From NCBI GenBank assembly GCA_021325095.1, contig JAJPHV010000047.1, forward strand, positions 1 through 58,633: a stretch of 58,633 nt of DNA. The letters are read 5' to 3'. Shown piece by piece: positions 31,176 through 39,572 of the stretch. The notes under the pieces are model-generated. The model saw only the letters and a program-made list of their open reading frames with translations, was not told where the DNA came from and searched no databases. The stretch is from Chloroflexota bacterium. GTDB lineage: Bacteria; Chloroflexota; Anaerolineae; Aggregatilineales; UBA2796. Position 1 is the first letter of the stretch. Each line of letters begins with the position of its first letter. A program made the position numbers and the translations under genes.

Positions 31176-32894
31176 ATGTTACTCACAGGCGCGGAGATCA
31201 TTTGGGAATGTTTGCTGCGCGAAGGGGTGGAAGTCGTTTACGGCTACCCTGGCGGCGCGATCTTGCCGACGTATGATGCCCTCAGCAAATACGAAGGTCG
31301 TATCCACCACGTGCTGGTCAGGCACGAGCAGGGCGCGACGCACATGGCCGACGGTTATGCCCGCGCAACGGGCAAAGTCGGCGTGGCGATGGCAACTTCT
31401 GGCCCCGGCGCAACGAATATGGTAACGGGCATCGCTACGGCCATGATGGACTCCTCACCCATCGTGTGCATCACCGGGCAGGTTCCGACCAGCGTCATCG
31501 GCTCGGATGCGTTCCAGGAATGTGACGTGACGGGCGTCACGCTGCCCATCACCAAGCACAATTTCCTGGTCACCAACATCAAAGACCTGGCCTACACCAT
31601 CCGCAAGGCGTTTCACATTGCGCGGACGGGTCGCCCCGGCCCGGTGCTGGTCGATGTGGCGAAGGACGTGCAGAACGCCAAGATCGAGTTTGAGTACCCG
31701 GAAGGGCCGATCAAGCTGCCCGGCTACCGTCCGCCGTCTTATGCCTCGGAGGAACAGATCGAACGCGCCATTGCCCTGATAAAACAGGCCAGGCGCCCGT
31801 TGATTCTGGCCGGGCACGGCGTGAACATGTCGGGCGCGGAGCGAGAGGTGCGGGAGTTAGCCGAACGCACGCAAACGCCGGTGGCGCTGACGCTGCTGGG
31901 CAAGGGTGCGATGCCAGAAAACCATCCGCTGTGTCTGGGCATGATGGGCATGCACGGGGCAGCAGCGGTCAACCAGGCCATCCAGGCCGCCGACTTGCTG
32001 CTGGCCTTTGGGATGCGTTTTGATGACCGTGTCACTGGCAACCTCAAGACCTATTCGCCCAACTCCCGCAAAATTCACATCGACATTGACGCCTCCGAAC
32101 TCAACAAAAACGTGCGCGTGGATGTGGGTATTGCCGGCGATCTCAAAACCGTCCTGGAGCAGCTCCTGCCCGGTCTGCCCTCGCTCCAACACCGGGAGTG
32201 GATCGGGGAGATCCGCGAGTGGCAGGAGGAAGGCGACCAGCGCGACATCATCAACCAGGTCGCGCCGAACGGCAAGCTGCTGGCAGCGCACGCCATCCAT
32301 GACATCTGGGCAGCCACCGAAGGCGATGCACTGGTCGTGACGGACGTGGGCCAGCACCAGATGTGGGAGGCACAGTATTACCTGCACCAGCGCCCGCGCA
32401 CCCTGATCACCTCTGGCGGCCTGGGGACGATGGGCTTTGGCCTGCCCGCCGCCATCGGCGCGAAGATGGGCCGCCCCGAAGAAACCGTGTGGGCTATCGT
32501 GGGCGATGGCGGCTTCCAGATGACGATGTGCGAACTGGCAACTGCCGCGCAGGAGAACGTTGATATCAACATCGCCATCATCAATAACGCCTACCTGGGC
32601 ATGGTGCGGCAGTGGCAGGAGTTCTTCTACGAAGAACGCTACAACGCCACCCCGATGCTCAGTCCCGACTTCTGCAAGCTGGCCGATGCATATGGCATCC
32701 CGTCCATCCGGGTCACGGAGCGCAGCCAGATCGACGAAGCGGTGAAGAAGGCGCAGAGCATCAAGGGGCCGGTGCTGGTCGAGTTCCGCGTCGAGAAGGC
32801 CGACATCGTGTACCCGATGGTTCCGGCGGGTGCAGACCTGCACGCCATGATCCGCCGTCCTGCGGCCACGCCCGATTGGTCGGAGAATCACTAG
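31176..32894 (+). CDS. ilvB: Acetolactate synthase, large subunit
   Basis: This is a 572-residue TPP- and FAD-dependent enzyme. It joins two pyruvates to acetolactate (Val/Leu) or pyruvate with 2-oxobutyrate (Ile). The catalytic glutamate region is 'GGAILPTYDAL ... VRHEQGATHMADGYARATGK'. The FAD/middle domain has 'GHGVNMSGAEREV' and 'FGMRFDDRVTG'. The TPP-binding motif is 'VGDGGFQMTMCELATAAQENVDINIAIINN'. The length is standard. It lies 43 bases after ilvE and 20 bases before its regulatory subunit. Confidence 0.96.
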   Translation: MLLTGAEIIWECLLREGVEVVYGYPGGAILPTYDALSKYEGRIHHVLVRHEQGATHMADGYARATGKVGVAMATSGPGATNMVTGIATAMMDSSPIVCITGQVPTSVIGSDAFQECDVTGVTLPITKHNFLVTNIKDLAYTIRKAFHIARTGRPGPVLVDVAKDVQNAKIEFEYPEGPIKLPGYRPPSYASEEQIERAIALIKQARRPLILAGHGVNMSGAEREVRELAERTQTPVALTLLGKGAMPENHPLCLGMMGMHGAAAVNQAIQAADLLLAFGMRFDDRVTGNLKTYSPNSRKIHIDIDASELNKNVRVDVGIAGDLKTVLEQLLPGLPSLQHREWIGEIREWQEEGDQRDIINQVAPNGKLLAAHAIHDIWAATEGDALVVTDVGQHQMWEAQYYLHQRPRTLITSGGLGTMGFGLPAAIGAKMGRPEETVWAIVGDGGFQMTMCELATAAQENVDINIAIINNAYLGMVRQWQEFFYEERYNATPMLSPDFCKLADAYGIPSIRVTERSQIDEAVKKAQSIKGPVLVEFRVEKADIVYPMVPAGADLHAMIRRPAATPDWSENH

Positions 32895-32914
32895 GAAGAA
32901 TGAGGAACTGATCA

Positions 32915-33409
32915 ATGAAACATACGCTGGTGGCCCTGGTCGAGAATGAGCCAGGCGTGTTGAACCGGGTGGCGAGTCTGTTCCGCCGCCGCAACTTCAA
33001 CATCGACAGCCTGACGGTGGGCCGAACCGAGAATCCAAACGTGTCTCGTATGACCATCGTGCTGGATAGCAACGTTGCCAGCGCCTATCAGGTCGAGAAG
33101 AACCTGTACAAGCTGGTAAACGTGATCACCGTCGATGACGTGACCGAAAAGCGCTTCTTCAGCCGCGACCTGGCGCTGATCAAGGTGAAGGCGACGGTTG
33201 AGGTCGGCAAGATCGCCGATAAGTACGGGGCGCGCATCATCGATCACAGCAACGATATGATGCTGGTCGAGATGAGTGACGAAGAGCAGCGCATCGAGAT
33301 GTTGATCGAGGAACTGCGCCCGATTGGTATTGTCGAACTGGTGCGCACTGGCGTCGTGGCGATGGGCCAGGGCGACCTCATCTTGCAGCCTGATGCTGCG
33401 CCGGTGTGA
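32915..33409 (+). CDS. ilvN: Acetolactate synthase, small regulatory subunit
   Basis: This is a 164-residue regulatory subunit. An N-terminal ACT domain (about 3-75: HTLVALVENEPGVLNRVASLFRRRNFNIDSLTVG) binds valine for feedback inhibition. The C-terminal ALS_ss_C domain (about 85-160) contains 'KVKATVEVGKIADKYGARIIDHSNDMMLVEMSD'. Length and layout match the IlvH/IlvN type. It follows ilvB by 20 bases and is followed by a family A palindrome that might attenuate read-through into ilvC. Confidence 0.95.
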   Translation: MKHTLVALVENEPGVLNRVASLFRRRNFNIDSLTVGRTENPNVSRMTIVLDSNVASAYQVEKNLYKLVNVITVDDVTEKRFFSRDLALIKVKATVEVGKIADKYGARIIDHSNDMMLVEMSDEEQRIEMLIEELRPIGIVELVRTGVVAMGQGDLILQPDAAPV

Positions 33410-33418
33410 TCGGGGTTG

Positions 33419-33469
33419 GCCTCACCCCCTGTCCCTCTCCGAATTCGGAGAGGGACAGGGGGATGAGGT
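33419..33469. repeat. Dispersed palindrome, family A copy (perfect)
   Basis: This is the most symmetrical copy: CCCTGTCCCTCTCCGAA and TTCGGAGAGGGACAGGG meet at GAATTC, flanked by CCTCACC and GATGAGG. It lies between ilvN and ilvC inside the operon and would form a 17-base-pair hairpin in the mRNA. Confidence 0.8.
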
Positions 33470-33518
33470 AAAAGTTTTGACAGGCACAGTCTCGCCTTAA
33501 CTTCAAGGAGCATGTTTG

Positions 33519-34538
33519 ATGGCAAACCTATATTATGACCGCGACGCTGACCTCTCGCTGCTCAACGGCAAGACCGTAGCGATCATCGGCTACGGCAGCC
33601 AGGGCCATGCGCACGCGCTGAACCTGCGTGACAGCGGCGTCAAGGTCGTGGTCGGGCTGCACGAAGGCAGCAAATCGAAGGCAAAGGCCGAAGCCGACGG
33701 CCTGACGGTGATGAGCGTACCCGACGCCGTGAAAGCGGCCCAGATCATCATGATCTTGATCCCGGACACCAAGCAGGCCGAGGTTTACAAGCGGGACATT
33801 GCGCCGTACCTGAAGCCCGGCGATACGCTCATGTTCGCGCACGGCTTCAACATCCGTTACGGCCAGATCAAGCCGCCGGATTTCGTGGACGTGTCGATGG
33901 TCGCGCCCAAAGCGCCCGGCCATCGCGTCCGCGAGGTATACAGCGAGGGCGGCGGAACGCCCTGTCTGGTTGCCGTCGAGCAGGATAAGAGCGGTCATGC
34001 TAAAGCACAGGCATTAGCTTACGCCAAAGCCATCGGCGGGACGCGCGCCGGGGTGCTGGAAACGACCTTCGCCGAGGAAACTGAAACCGACCTCTTTGGT
34101 GAACAGGCCGTCCTGTGCGGCGGCGTATCGGCGCTGGTCAAGGCGGGCTTTGAAACGTTGGTCAAGGCGGGCTACCAGCCGGAAGTGGCCTATTTTGAGT
34201 GTCTGCACGAACTGAAGCTGATCGTTGACCTGATGTACCAGGGCGGTCTGAACTACATGTGGTACTCCGTATCCGACACGGCGGAGCACGGCGGCTACAC
34301 GGGCGGCGAACGCCTGATCACCGAGGAGACGATGGGCGAGATGAAGCGGATGCTGACCGAAATCCAGGACGGCACGTATGCCAAGAACTGGATCGCCGAG
34401 AACGTCAATGGTCGGCCCTGGTTCACCGGACGCCGCCAGCAGGAGCGCAACCACATGATCGAGAAGGTGGGCGCGGAACTGCGCGAGATGATGCCGTTCA
34501 TCAAGCCCAAGCGCTTACAGGATTACGATCCGAGCTAA
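33519..34538 (+). CDS. ilvC: Ketol-acid reductoisomerase
   Basis: This is a 339-residue class I KARI that isomerises and reduces acetolactate or acetohydroxybutyrate with NADPH and magnesium. The Rossmann motif is '[21 protein letters not shown]'. The metal ligands lie in '[12 protein letters not shown]' and '[18 protein letters not shown]'. The C-terminal 'MMPFIKPK' region matches the family. The ATG at 33519, with AAGGAG upstream, is preferred over the TTG three bases earlier. It is the fourth biosynthetic gene of the cluster. Confidence 0.95.
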   Translation: MANLYYDRDADLSLLNGKTVAIIGYGSQGHAHALNLRDSGVKVVVGLHEGSKSKAKAEADGLTVMSVPDAVKAAQIIMILIPDTKQAEVYKRDIAPYLKPGDTLMFAHGFNIRYGQIKPPDFVDVSMVAPKAPGHRVREVYSEGGGTPCLVAVEQDKSGHAKAQALAYAKAIGGTRAGVLETTFAEETETDLFGEQAVLCGGVSALVKAGFETLVKAGYQPEVAYFECLHELKLIVDLMYQGGLNYMWYSVSDTAEHGGYTGGERLITEETMGEMKRMLTEIQDGTYAKNWIAENVNGRPWFTGRRQQERNHMIEKVGAELREMMPFIKPKRLQDYDPS

Positions 34539-34661
34539 AGGTAAAGCAATTCACGGGCAGGTGGCAAAGGGGGTGATGTCAATGGCCGACGATGGGCTTG
34601 GTTCCCTTAGTGTCTTTCGCCTGATCTCAACCATATCTGATAGGAAAGAGCAGAGCCATCA

Positions 34662-36296
34662 ATGGAAACAAACGTACAAACCGACACGTCTGAAGCTGAC
34701 GTATCGACCCACGTTCGCATTTTTGACACCACCCTGCGCGATGGCGAGCAGTCGCCCGGCGCGTCGCTGAACAGCGCCGAAAAGCTGGAGATCGCCCGCC
34801 ACCTGGCGGCGATGGGCGTGGACATCATCGAGGCCGGGTTCCCGGCAGCCTCCCCGGATGACCTGGCAGCGGTGCGGCGAATTGCGGAGGAAGTCGGCAA
34901 GGCCGACGGCCCAATCATCTGCGGGCTGGCACGTGCCGTCAAGGGCGACATCGACAAGTGTTGGGAAGCGGTACAATATGCCGCCAAACCACGCATCCAC
35001 GTCTTTCTTTCCACATCGGACATCCACCTGAAATATCAGTTCAATATTGACCGTGAAGAAGCCTTGCTGCGCATCCAACAGATGGTCCGTTATGCCCGTT
35101 CGCTGTGTGCCGATGTGGAATACAGCCCGATGGACGCCGGGCGCTCCGAGCCGGCTTTCGTGGCGCAGGCGTGCGCCATCGCCATCGAGGAAGGCGCGAC
35201 CACACTCAATATCCCCGATACCGTCGGTTATATGACGCCCGCCGAATACGGCGCGCTGATCGCTTACCTGATCGAGAACACGCCCGGCGGCAAGAATCCA
35301 GGCATTATCTGGTCCACGCACTGCCACGACGACCTGGGCATGGCGACGGCGAATACGCTGGCCGGGTTGCAGGCGGGCGCACGCCAGGCCGAAGTGACCA
35401 TCAACGGCATTGGCGAGCGGGCCGGGAACACGTCGCTGGAAGAGGTGGTCATGGCGATCAACACCCGCCAGCCGTACTATAACCTGACCACGCGCATCGA
35501 CACAAAACAATTGACCCGCGTCAGCCGTCTGGTCGCCAACTACACCGGAATCGTAGTGCAGCCGAACAAAGCCATCGTCGGCGCGAACGCTTTCTCGCAC
35601 GAGGCGGGTATCCACCAGGACGGGCAGTTGAAGCACCACTCGACCTACGAGATCATGCGGCCTGAGTCGGTTGGCCTGTCGGAGAGCCGGTTGGTATTGG
35701 GCAAGCACAGCGGGCGTCACGCCTTCAAGGTGCGGCTGCGTGACCTGGGTTACCAGTTGAGCGACAAAGAACTGGATGAAGCGTTCAAGCGCTTCAAAGA
35801 CGTGGCCGACAAGAAGAAACACATCACCGATGCCGATTTGCAGGCGCTCCTGGCCGACCAACTGCAAGGCCCGACGGAGCTTTTCAAACTGCGCGGGATG
35901 CAAGTCACGTGCGGCCAGATCGGGATGCCGACAGCGACGATCAAACTGGAAGGGCCGGACGGCAAAGAGTACATCGAGGCCGGGATCGGCACGGGGCCAG
36001 TCGATGCGACCTACTCAGCCATCGATAAAATCGTAAAAATGCCCAACCGTCTGCTCGAATTCGCCGTTCACGCCATCACGGAAGGGATCGATGCAATAGG
36101 CGAGGTGACGGTTCGTATCTGCACCAAAGACGGCGAATACCAGACCTTCGGCGGGCATGGCGCAGACCCCGACATCGTGGTCGCCAGCGCCAAAGCCTAT
36201 CTGGCCGCGCTGAACCGGATGCTGGTGGCGACGGGCGCACCGGGCGTGACGCCCGAAGGCGAAAGAGCGACGATCAAGATGGCCGGGGCGGATTGA
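34662..36296 (+). CDS. leuA: 2-isopropylmalate synthase
   Basis: This is a 544-residue enzyme that condenses acetyl-CoA with 2-oxoisovalerate, the committed step of leucine synthesis. The HMGL-like barrel starts with '[20 protein letters not shown]'. The metal-binding histidines are in '[19 protein letters not shown]'. It then shows '[18 protein letters not shown]'. The C-terminal ~140 residues form the LeuA dimer regulatory domain ('[13 protein letters not shown]'), the site of leucine feedback. It has a weak ribosome site (AAAGAG). No leader peptide was found immediately upstream. Confidence 0.94.
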   Translation: METNVQTDTSEADVSTHVRIFDTTLRDGEQSPGASLNSAEKLEIARHLAAMGVDIIEAGFPAASPDDLAAVRRIAEEVGKADGPIICGLARAVKGDIDKCWEAVQYAAKPRIHVFLSTSDIHLKYQFNIDREEALLRIQQMVRYARSLCADVEYSPMDAGRSEPAFVAQACAIAIEEGATTLNIPDTVGYMTPAEYGALIAYLIENTPGGKNPGIIWSTHCHDDLGMATANTLAGLQAGARQAEVTINGIGERAGNTSLEEVVMAINTRQPYYNLTTRIDTKQLTRVSRLVANYTGIVVQPNKAIVGANAFSHEAGIHQDGQLKHHSTYEIMRPESVGLSESRLVLGKHSGRHAFKVRLRDLGYQLSDKELDEAFKRFKDVADKKKHITDADLQALLADQLQGPTELFKLRGMQVTCGQIGMPTATIKLEGPDGKEYIEAGIGTGPVDATYSAIDKIVKMPNRLLEFAVHAITEGIDAIGEVTVRICTKDGEYQTFGGHGADPDIVVASAKAYLAALNRMLVATGAPGVTPEGERATIKMAGAD

Positions 36297-36360
36297 CATT
36301 CACCGTGTGGGGTGAGCCTTGCCCACCCCACTGAGAAAGCATTCTCGGCACATACCACTA

Positions 36361-36582
36361 AGGTCGGCAACATTGCCCAACCGTTACGCTGGCGATAAAC
36401 GGACCATCGAGCAAATCATTAATGCAGAAAAACAGGGCAGAATCAAGTCCGTGTTTCCGGCAGAATGGCTTGAGTAACTTCCAGACACCCTCTATAGCAC
36501 TGCCAAGGCAGGAGATCAACGCGCCCGGACAGCGAAAAAGCTACTTGACAGCAGAGAGTATGATAAAGGGACGAAAAACTAG
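36361..36582 (+). pseudogene. Remnant of a polymorphic-toxin-like gene, in-frame stop
   Basis: One frame reads as a continuous C-terminal protein segment, 'NRYAGDKRTIEQIINAEKQG' then 'RIKSVFPAEWLE'. It is interrupted by TAA (36474-36476) and continues in the same frame as 'LPDTLYSTAKAGDQRARTAK' and 'KLLDSREYDKGTKN' to a TAG at 36580. No start or SD is present. The pattern resembles the C-terminal tails of polymorphic or RHS-type toxins. This is a memory-based resemblance, not a search result. It lies between leuA and the DUF4288 gene, and probably records an accessory insertion that decayed. Confidence 0.45.
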
Positions 36583-36600
36583 ACGTTGGACGGGTTGGCT

Positions 36601-36945
36601 ATGGACGAAAAGTGGTATGTCGCTACGGTCTTGATGCAGTGCAGAGTTGCGGGCGATCAGATCGGCCCCTGGACGTGCGATGAACAGGTGCATGTGCTGC
36701 GGGCGCACGATGATAAGACAGCCTATCAGAAAGCGTTGAGGATCGGCCAGAATGCTGAACATTCCTACCAGAACACCTATGGCGAAACGGTCACCTGGGA
36801 GTTCGTCGGTTTGGTTCAACTCGACGAGTTAATGGATGAGTCTATCGAGGACGGGACAGAAATAACGAGTCGACTCTTTTCCCATACTGATCCATCGAGT
36901 CTGGTGATTCACGACGAAAACGCCCTTCGAGAGCACCGAACCTAG
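36601..36945 (+). CDS. DUF4288 domain protein
   Basis: This is a 114-residue protein opening 'MDEKWYVATVLMQCRVAGDQ', with 'TAYQKALRIGQNAEHSYQNTYGETVTWEFVGLVQLDEL'. The conserved DUF4288 pattern is visible: strand, helix, then the W-x-F-x-G-L motif. The function of this family is unknown. It is often found as a small partner near secreted-toxin or immunity loci, and here it follows a decayed toxin-like remnant. It lacks a clear ribosome site and ends seven bases before the cimA leader peptide. It interrupts the biosynthetic gene order. Confidence 0.75.
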   Translation: MDEKWYVATVLMQCRVAGDQIGPWTCDEQVHVLRAHDDKTAYQKALRIGQNAEHSYQNTYGETVTWEFVGLVQLDELMDESIEDGTEITSRLFSHTDPSSLVIHDENALREHRT

Positions 36946-36952
36946 ATCAATC

Positions 36953-37000
36953 ATGAGTAATTCTCTGTTCAACCCCACGACCATCATCATTACCGGCTAG
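36953..37000 (+). CDS. Ile-codon leader peptide upstream of cimA
   Basis: This is a 15-codon frame, MSNSLFNPTTIIITG, ending in TAG. It carries three consecutive Ile codons (ATC ATC ATT, 36983-36991) flanked by Thr, reminiscent of the enterobacterial thr leader (TTITITTG). The stop codon abuts the first leader hairpin. The frame starts seven bases after the DUF4288 stop and has no strong ribosome site, so it may depend on coupled re-initiation. It lies 71 bases before the citramalate synthase start. The frame is seen; its role is inferred from position, codon content and following hairpins. Confidence 0.65.
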   Translation: MSNSLFNPTTIIITG

Positions 37001-37062
37001 GAGCGGGCAGCACCCGCTCCATAGAGGGGCGGGTGTGCTTTGTGTCGTCACTCGCCCAGGAG
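37000..37062 (+). promoter_or_regulatory. Candidate translational attenuator of cimA
   Basis: Four arms follow the Ile leader peptide. Arm 1, GGAGCGGG (37000-37007), pairs perfectly with arm 2, CCCGCTCC (37013-37020). Arm 2, extended to CACCCGCTCC (37011-37020), pairs over ten positions with arm 3, GGGGCGGGTG (37026-37035). Arm 3 pairs over nine positions with arm 4, CACTCGCCC (37049-37057), which directly adjoins the Shine-Dalgarno AGGAG (37058-37062). A ribosome stalled on the Ile codons would cover arm 1, allow 2:3 and free the ribosome site. Otherwise 1:2 and 3:4 form. No U-run follows, so control would be translational. Confidence 0.65.
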
Positions 37063-37071
37063 TGAAAAACT

Positions 37072-38637
37072 GTGTCCAACCTACAAATCGAAATCTACGA
37101 TACGACGCTCCGTGACGGCACGCAGCGTGAAGGCATTTCCCTCAGCGTTGAGGACAAGATCAGGATCACGCACATCCTGGACGATCTGGGCGTGGCCTAC
37201 ATCGAAGGCGGTTGGCCCGGCTCCAACCCGAAGGACGCCGCTTATTTCCAGGCGGCGAAACACCTGACGCTCAAGAATGCCCGCATTGCAGCCTTCGGCT
37301 CGACGTGCCGGGTGGGGAGCAAGCCCGAAGATGACGACAACATCAAGGCGCTCGTGGACTCAGAAACCCCTGTGGTAACACTTGTCGGTAAATCGTGGCT
37401 GCTGCACGTTCATGAAGTATTGCGCACCACGCCCGAAGAAAACTGGCGGCTGATCCGCGAATCGGTGGCCTATTTGAAGTCGCTTGGGCGCGAAGTGATC
37501 TACGATGCCGAGCATTTCTTCGACGGCTTCAAAGCCGACTCTGAATATGCGCTCACGACTCTGCGTGCAGCCGTCGAAGGCGGCGCGGACTGCGTCACCA
37601 TCTGCGATACCAACGGCGGCACGCTGTATTGGGAGGTTGAGCGTATCGCCTGTGAGGTAGTAAAGGCCCTACCAGGCGTGAAGATCGGTATCCACACCCA
37701 CAACGACAGCGAATTGGGTGTCGCCAACACGCTGGCCGGGGTGCGCGGCGGCGCGACGCTGGTGCAGGGCACGATCAATGGCTACGGCGAGCGCTGCGGC
37801 AACGCGAACCTGTGCAGCATTATCCCCGACCTGACGTTGAAGATGGGCCTGTCCTGCCTGCCCGACGGTAACTTGAAACAGTTGAGCCACGTGGCGCGCA
37901 CCGTCGCCGAGATCGCCAATTTGCCACCCGACAATCACCTGGCCTACGTAGGCCGCAGCGCCTTCGCCCACAAAGGCGGTATCCATGTGGCCGCTATGCG
38001 CCGCACCGCGCAGTCATACCAGCACATTGACCCCGGACTGGTCGGCAATGAAATGCGCGTGCTGGTGTCCGACCTGTCGGGGCGCGGCAACGTCCTCAGC
38101 AAGGCCGAGGAATTCGGCATGGACGTAAGCAGCGAGGCTGCCCGGCACGTCCTTGAGGAGATCAAGCGGCTGGAAAACCTGGGCTACGTGTTCGAGGGCG
38201 CCGAGGCGTCAGTCGCCATGATGCTCAAGCGTGCGCAGCCCGATTACAAGCCGCCGTTTGAGCTGATCGACTTCATGGTCGTGGTGGAGAACCGCCAGGG
38301 CCGCGGCCTCTTTGCCGAGGCGACGGTCAAGCTCTCCGTTCAAGGCGAAGTCATACACACCGCCGCTGAAGGCAACGGCCCGGTCAATGCCCTCGACCTG
38401 GCGCTGCGCAAGGCTCTTGTGCCGGTCTACCCGCGTATCAATGAGTTTCGCCTGGCCGATTATAAAGTACGTATCCTGGACGGCCACAACGGTTCGGCCT
38501 CCTACACCCGTGTGCTGATCGATACGCAGAACGGCCATGACCGGTGGAGCACCGTCGGCGCAGGGACGAACATCATCGATTCGTCGTGGCGGGCGCTGAT
38601 CGACAGCGTGGAGTTCGGCCTGACGCTGGCACGGTAG
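37072..38637 (+). CDS. cimA: Citramalate synthase
   Basis: This is a 521-residue HMGL-like enzyme that condenses acetyl-CoA with pyruvate to citramalate, the threonine-independent route to 2-oxobutyrate and isoleucine. The start is GTG with AGGAG nine bases before. The barrel begins 'IEIYDTTLRDGTQREGISLSVEDK', unlike the RDGEQSPG of LeuA. Other marks are 'YIEGGWPGSNPKD', 'IGIHTHNDSELGVANTLAG' and 'NGYGERCGNANLCSI'. The C-terminal LeuA-like regulatory domain is present. This is the TIGR00977 type. Its leader carries Ile codons, matching an isoleucine-specific enzyme. Confidence 0.94.
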   Translation: MSNLQIEIYDTTLRDGTQREGISLSVEDKIRITHILDDLGVAYIEGGWPGSNPKDAAYFQAAKHLTLKNARIAAFGSTCRVGSKPEDDDNIKALVDSETPVVTLVGKSWLLHVHEVLRTTPEENWRLIRESVAYLKSLGREVIYDAEHFFDGFKADSEYALTTLRAAVEGGADCVTICDTNGGTLYWEVERIACEVVKALPGVKIGIHTHNDSELGVANTLAGVRGGATLVQGTINGYGERCGNANLCSIIPDLTLKMGLSCLPDGNLKQLSHVARTVAEIANLPPDNHLAYVGRSAFAHKGGIHVAAMRRTAQSYQHIDPGLVGNEMRVLVSDLSGRGNVLSKAEEFGMDVSSEAARHVLEEIKRLENLGYVFEGAEASVAMMLKRAQPDYKPPFELIDFMVVVENRQGRGLFAEATVKLSVQGEVIHTAAEGNGPVNALDLALRKALVPVYPRINEFRLADYKVRILDGHNGSASYTRVLIDTQNGHDRWSTVGAGTNIIDSSWRALIDSVEFGLTLAR

Positions 38638-38673
38638 GGGCAGTATAAGGGTATTTGTATCATGAGGTAAGCA

Positions 38674-38976
38674 ATGGCAACAGTTTTATCTATCGATACG
38701 ATTGTCTCTGATCCGAAAGTACGAGGCGGTAAGCCAATCATTGCTGGAACTGGCCTTCGCGTTTCAGATGTCGCGGCTTGGCACACATTTGGCGGCCAAA
38801 CAGCAGAAGAACTTGCTGTAAATTTTGAGTTGAGCCTGGCGCAAGTCTATGCGGCCTTGTCTTACTACTATACGCACAAAGATGAAATCGACCAGGAAAT
38901 TCGTTCAAACACGGAAGAGGCTAACGTGTGGCTAAGGGAACTAAAGAAGCAAGGAAGGTTGATCACACTTGAGTGA
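38674..38976 (+). CDS. DUF433 antitoxin-like protein
   Basis: This is a 100-residue DUF433 protein. The conserved opening 'IVSDPKVRGGKPIIAGTGLRVSDVA' and the helix-turn-helix-like 'GQTAEELAVNFELSLAQVYAALSYYYTH' are clear. Family members pair with DUF5615 or PIN-type toxins and probably bind DNA and the partner. It overlaps the next gene by eight bases, as expected of a toxin-antitoxin pair. The pair lies inside the branched-chain amino acid cluster, between cimA and leuB. Confidence 0.88.
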   Translation: MATVLSIDTIVSDPKVRGGKPIIAGTGLRVSDVAAWHTFGGQTAEELAVNFELSLAQVYAALSYYYTHKDEIDQEIRSNTEEANVWLRELKKQGRLITLE

Positions 38977-39310
38977 TCTCCGCTTCTATATGGATGAAAA
39001 TGTTCCCACCGCAGTTGCAGAACAGCTTGTTCGGCATGGCATTGATGCTGTATCTGTCAAGAATCTGGCGGCATTTGGCGATTCTGACAGCAATCATTTG
39101 CGCAGGGCGACAGAAATGGGCCGTATGTTATGCACATACGATGCCGATTTTATCCGAATTGCCGCACAGGAACTTAACCATTCAGGTATTGCTTTCGCCC
39201 AACAATATCAGACGAACGTCGGGAGTTGGGTCAAGGCGCTGCGTGCGCTTCACGCGCGGATGACCGCTGAGGAGGCCGTTGGACAAGTTGTGTTTTTATC
39301 ACTGAAATAG
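38969..39310 (+). CDS. DUF5615 PIN-like toxin candidate
   Basis: This is a 113-residue protein of the DUF5615 (Mut7-C/PIN-like) family. The N-terminal 'LRFYMDENVPTAVAEQLVRHGIDAVSV' contains the first acidic site. 'LCTYDADFIRIA' has the later Asp cluster. The fold is shared with PIN ribonucleases, and partners of DUF433 are presumed RNases. The short length fits the family. It translates from a start within the antitoxin gene (eight-base overlap). Confidence 0.85.
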   Translation: MSDLRFYMDENVPTAVAEQLVRHGIDAVSVKNLAAFGDSDSNHLRRATEMGRMLCTYDADFIRIAAQELNHSGIAFAQQYQTNVGSWVKALRALHARMTAEEAVGQVVFLSLK

Positions 39311-39347
39311 AGTATTCGCAAGATCTGTGAATGGTGGGAGCAAACGT

Positions 39348-39572
39348 ATGGCAGCCGAACGTGTTGCTGACATGACGATCCAGGAGTTGAAAGCGCTTAT
39401 CGACAGCGCGGTTGAGAGGAAAATGCGAGTCTGGTCGGGACTTGGCAAAGAGCGCCCCTCGAATGAACTGTGGGCATCAATGCTAAAAAACATAATTGAA
39501 CCGGCTCCGGGCGAACGCACTGCACTTGAACTGTTGCGCGAGGAGCGCGATCAGTGGTACAGCCATTCGTAG
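39348..39572 (+). CDS. Antitoxin-like small protein of a PIN pair
   Basis: This is a 74-residue acidic protein (MAAERVADMTIQELKALIDS, then ERTALELLREERDQWYSHS) that overlaps the following PIN gene by 19 bases. Size, order and the helical N-terminal 'TIQELKALIDSAVERK' segment match antitoxins of VapB-like pairs found in Chloroflexota and cyanobacteria. ATG 39348, with GGAG seven bases upstream, is preferred over an earlier GTG. It has no recognised DNA-binding motif. Confidence 0.7.
   Translation: MAAERVADMTIQELKALIDSAVERKMRVWSGLGKERPSNELWASMLKNIIEPAPGERTALELLREERDQWYSHS

Noticed and set aside
31857..32915. 352-residue minus-strand reading frame
   Set aside because: It is antisense to ilvB and does not resemble a known protein.
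34561..34770. Leader peptide upstream of leuA
   Set aside because: The frame has a good ribosome site but runs into leuA, has few Leu codons and no hairpin set, so it does not look like an attenuator.
34659..35903. 414-residue minus-strand reading frame
   Set aside because: It is antisense to leuA, with shadow composition.
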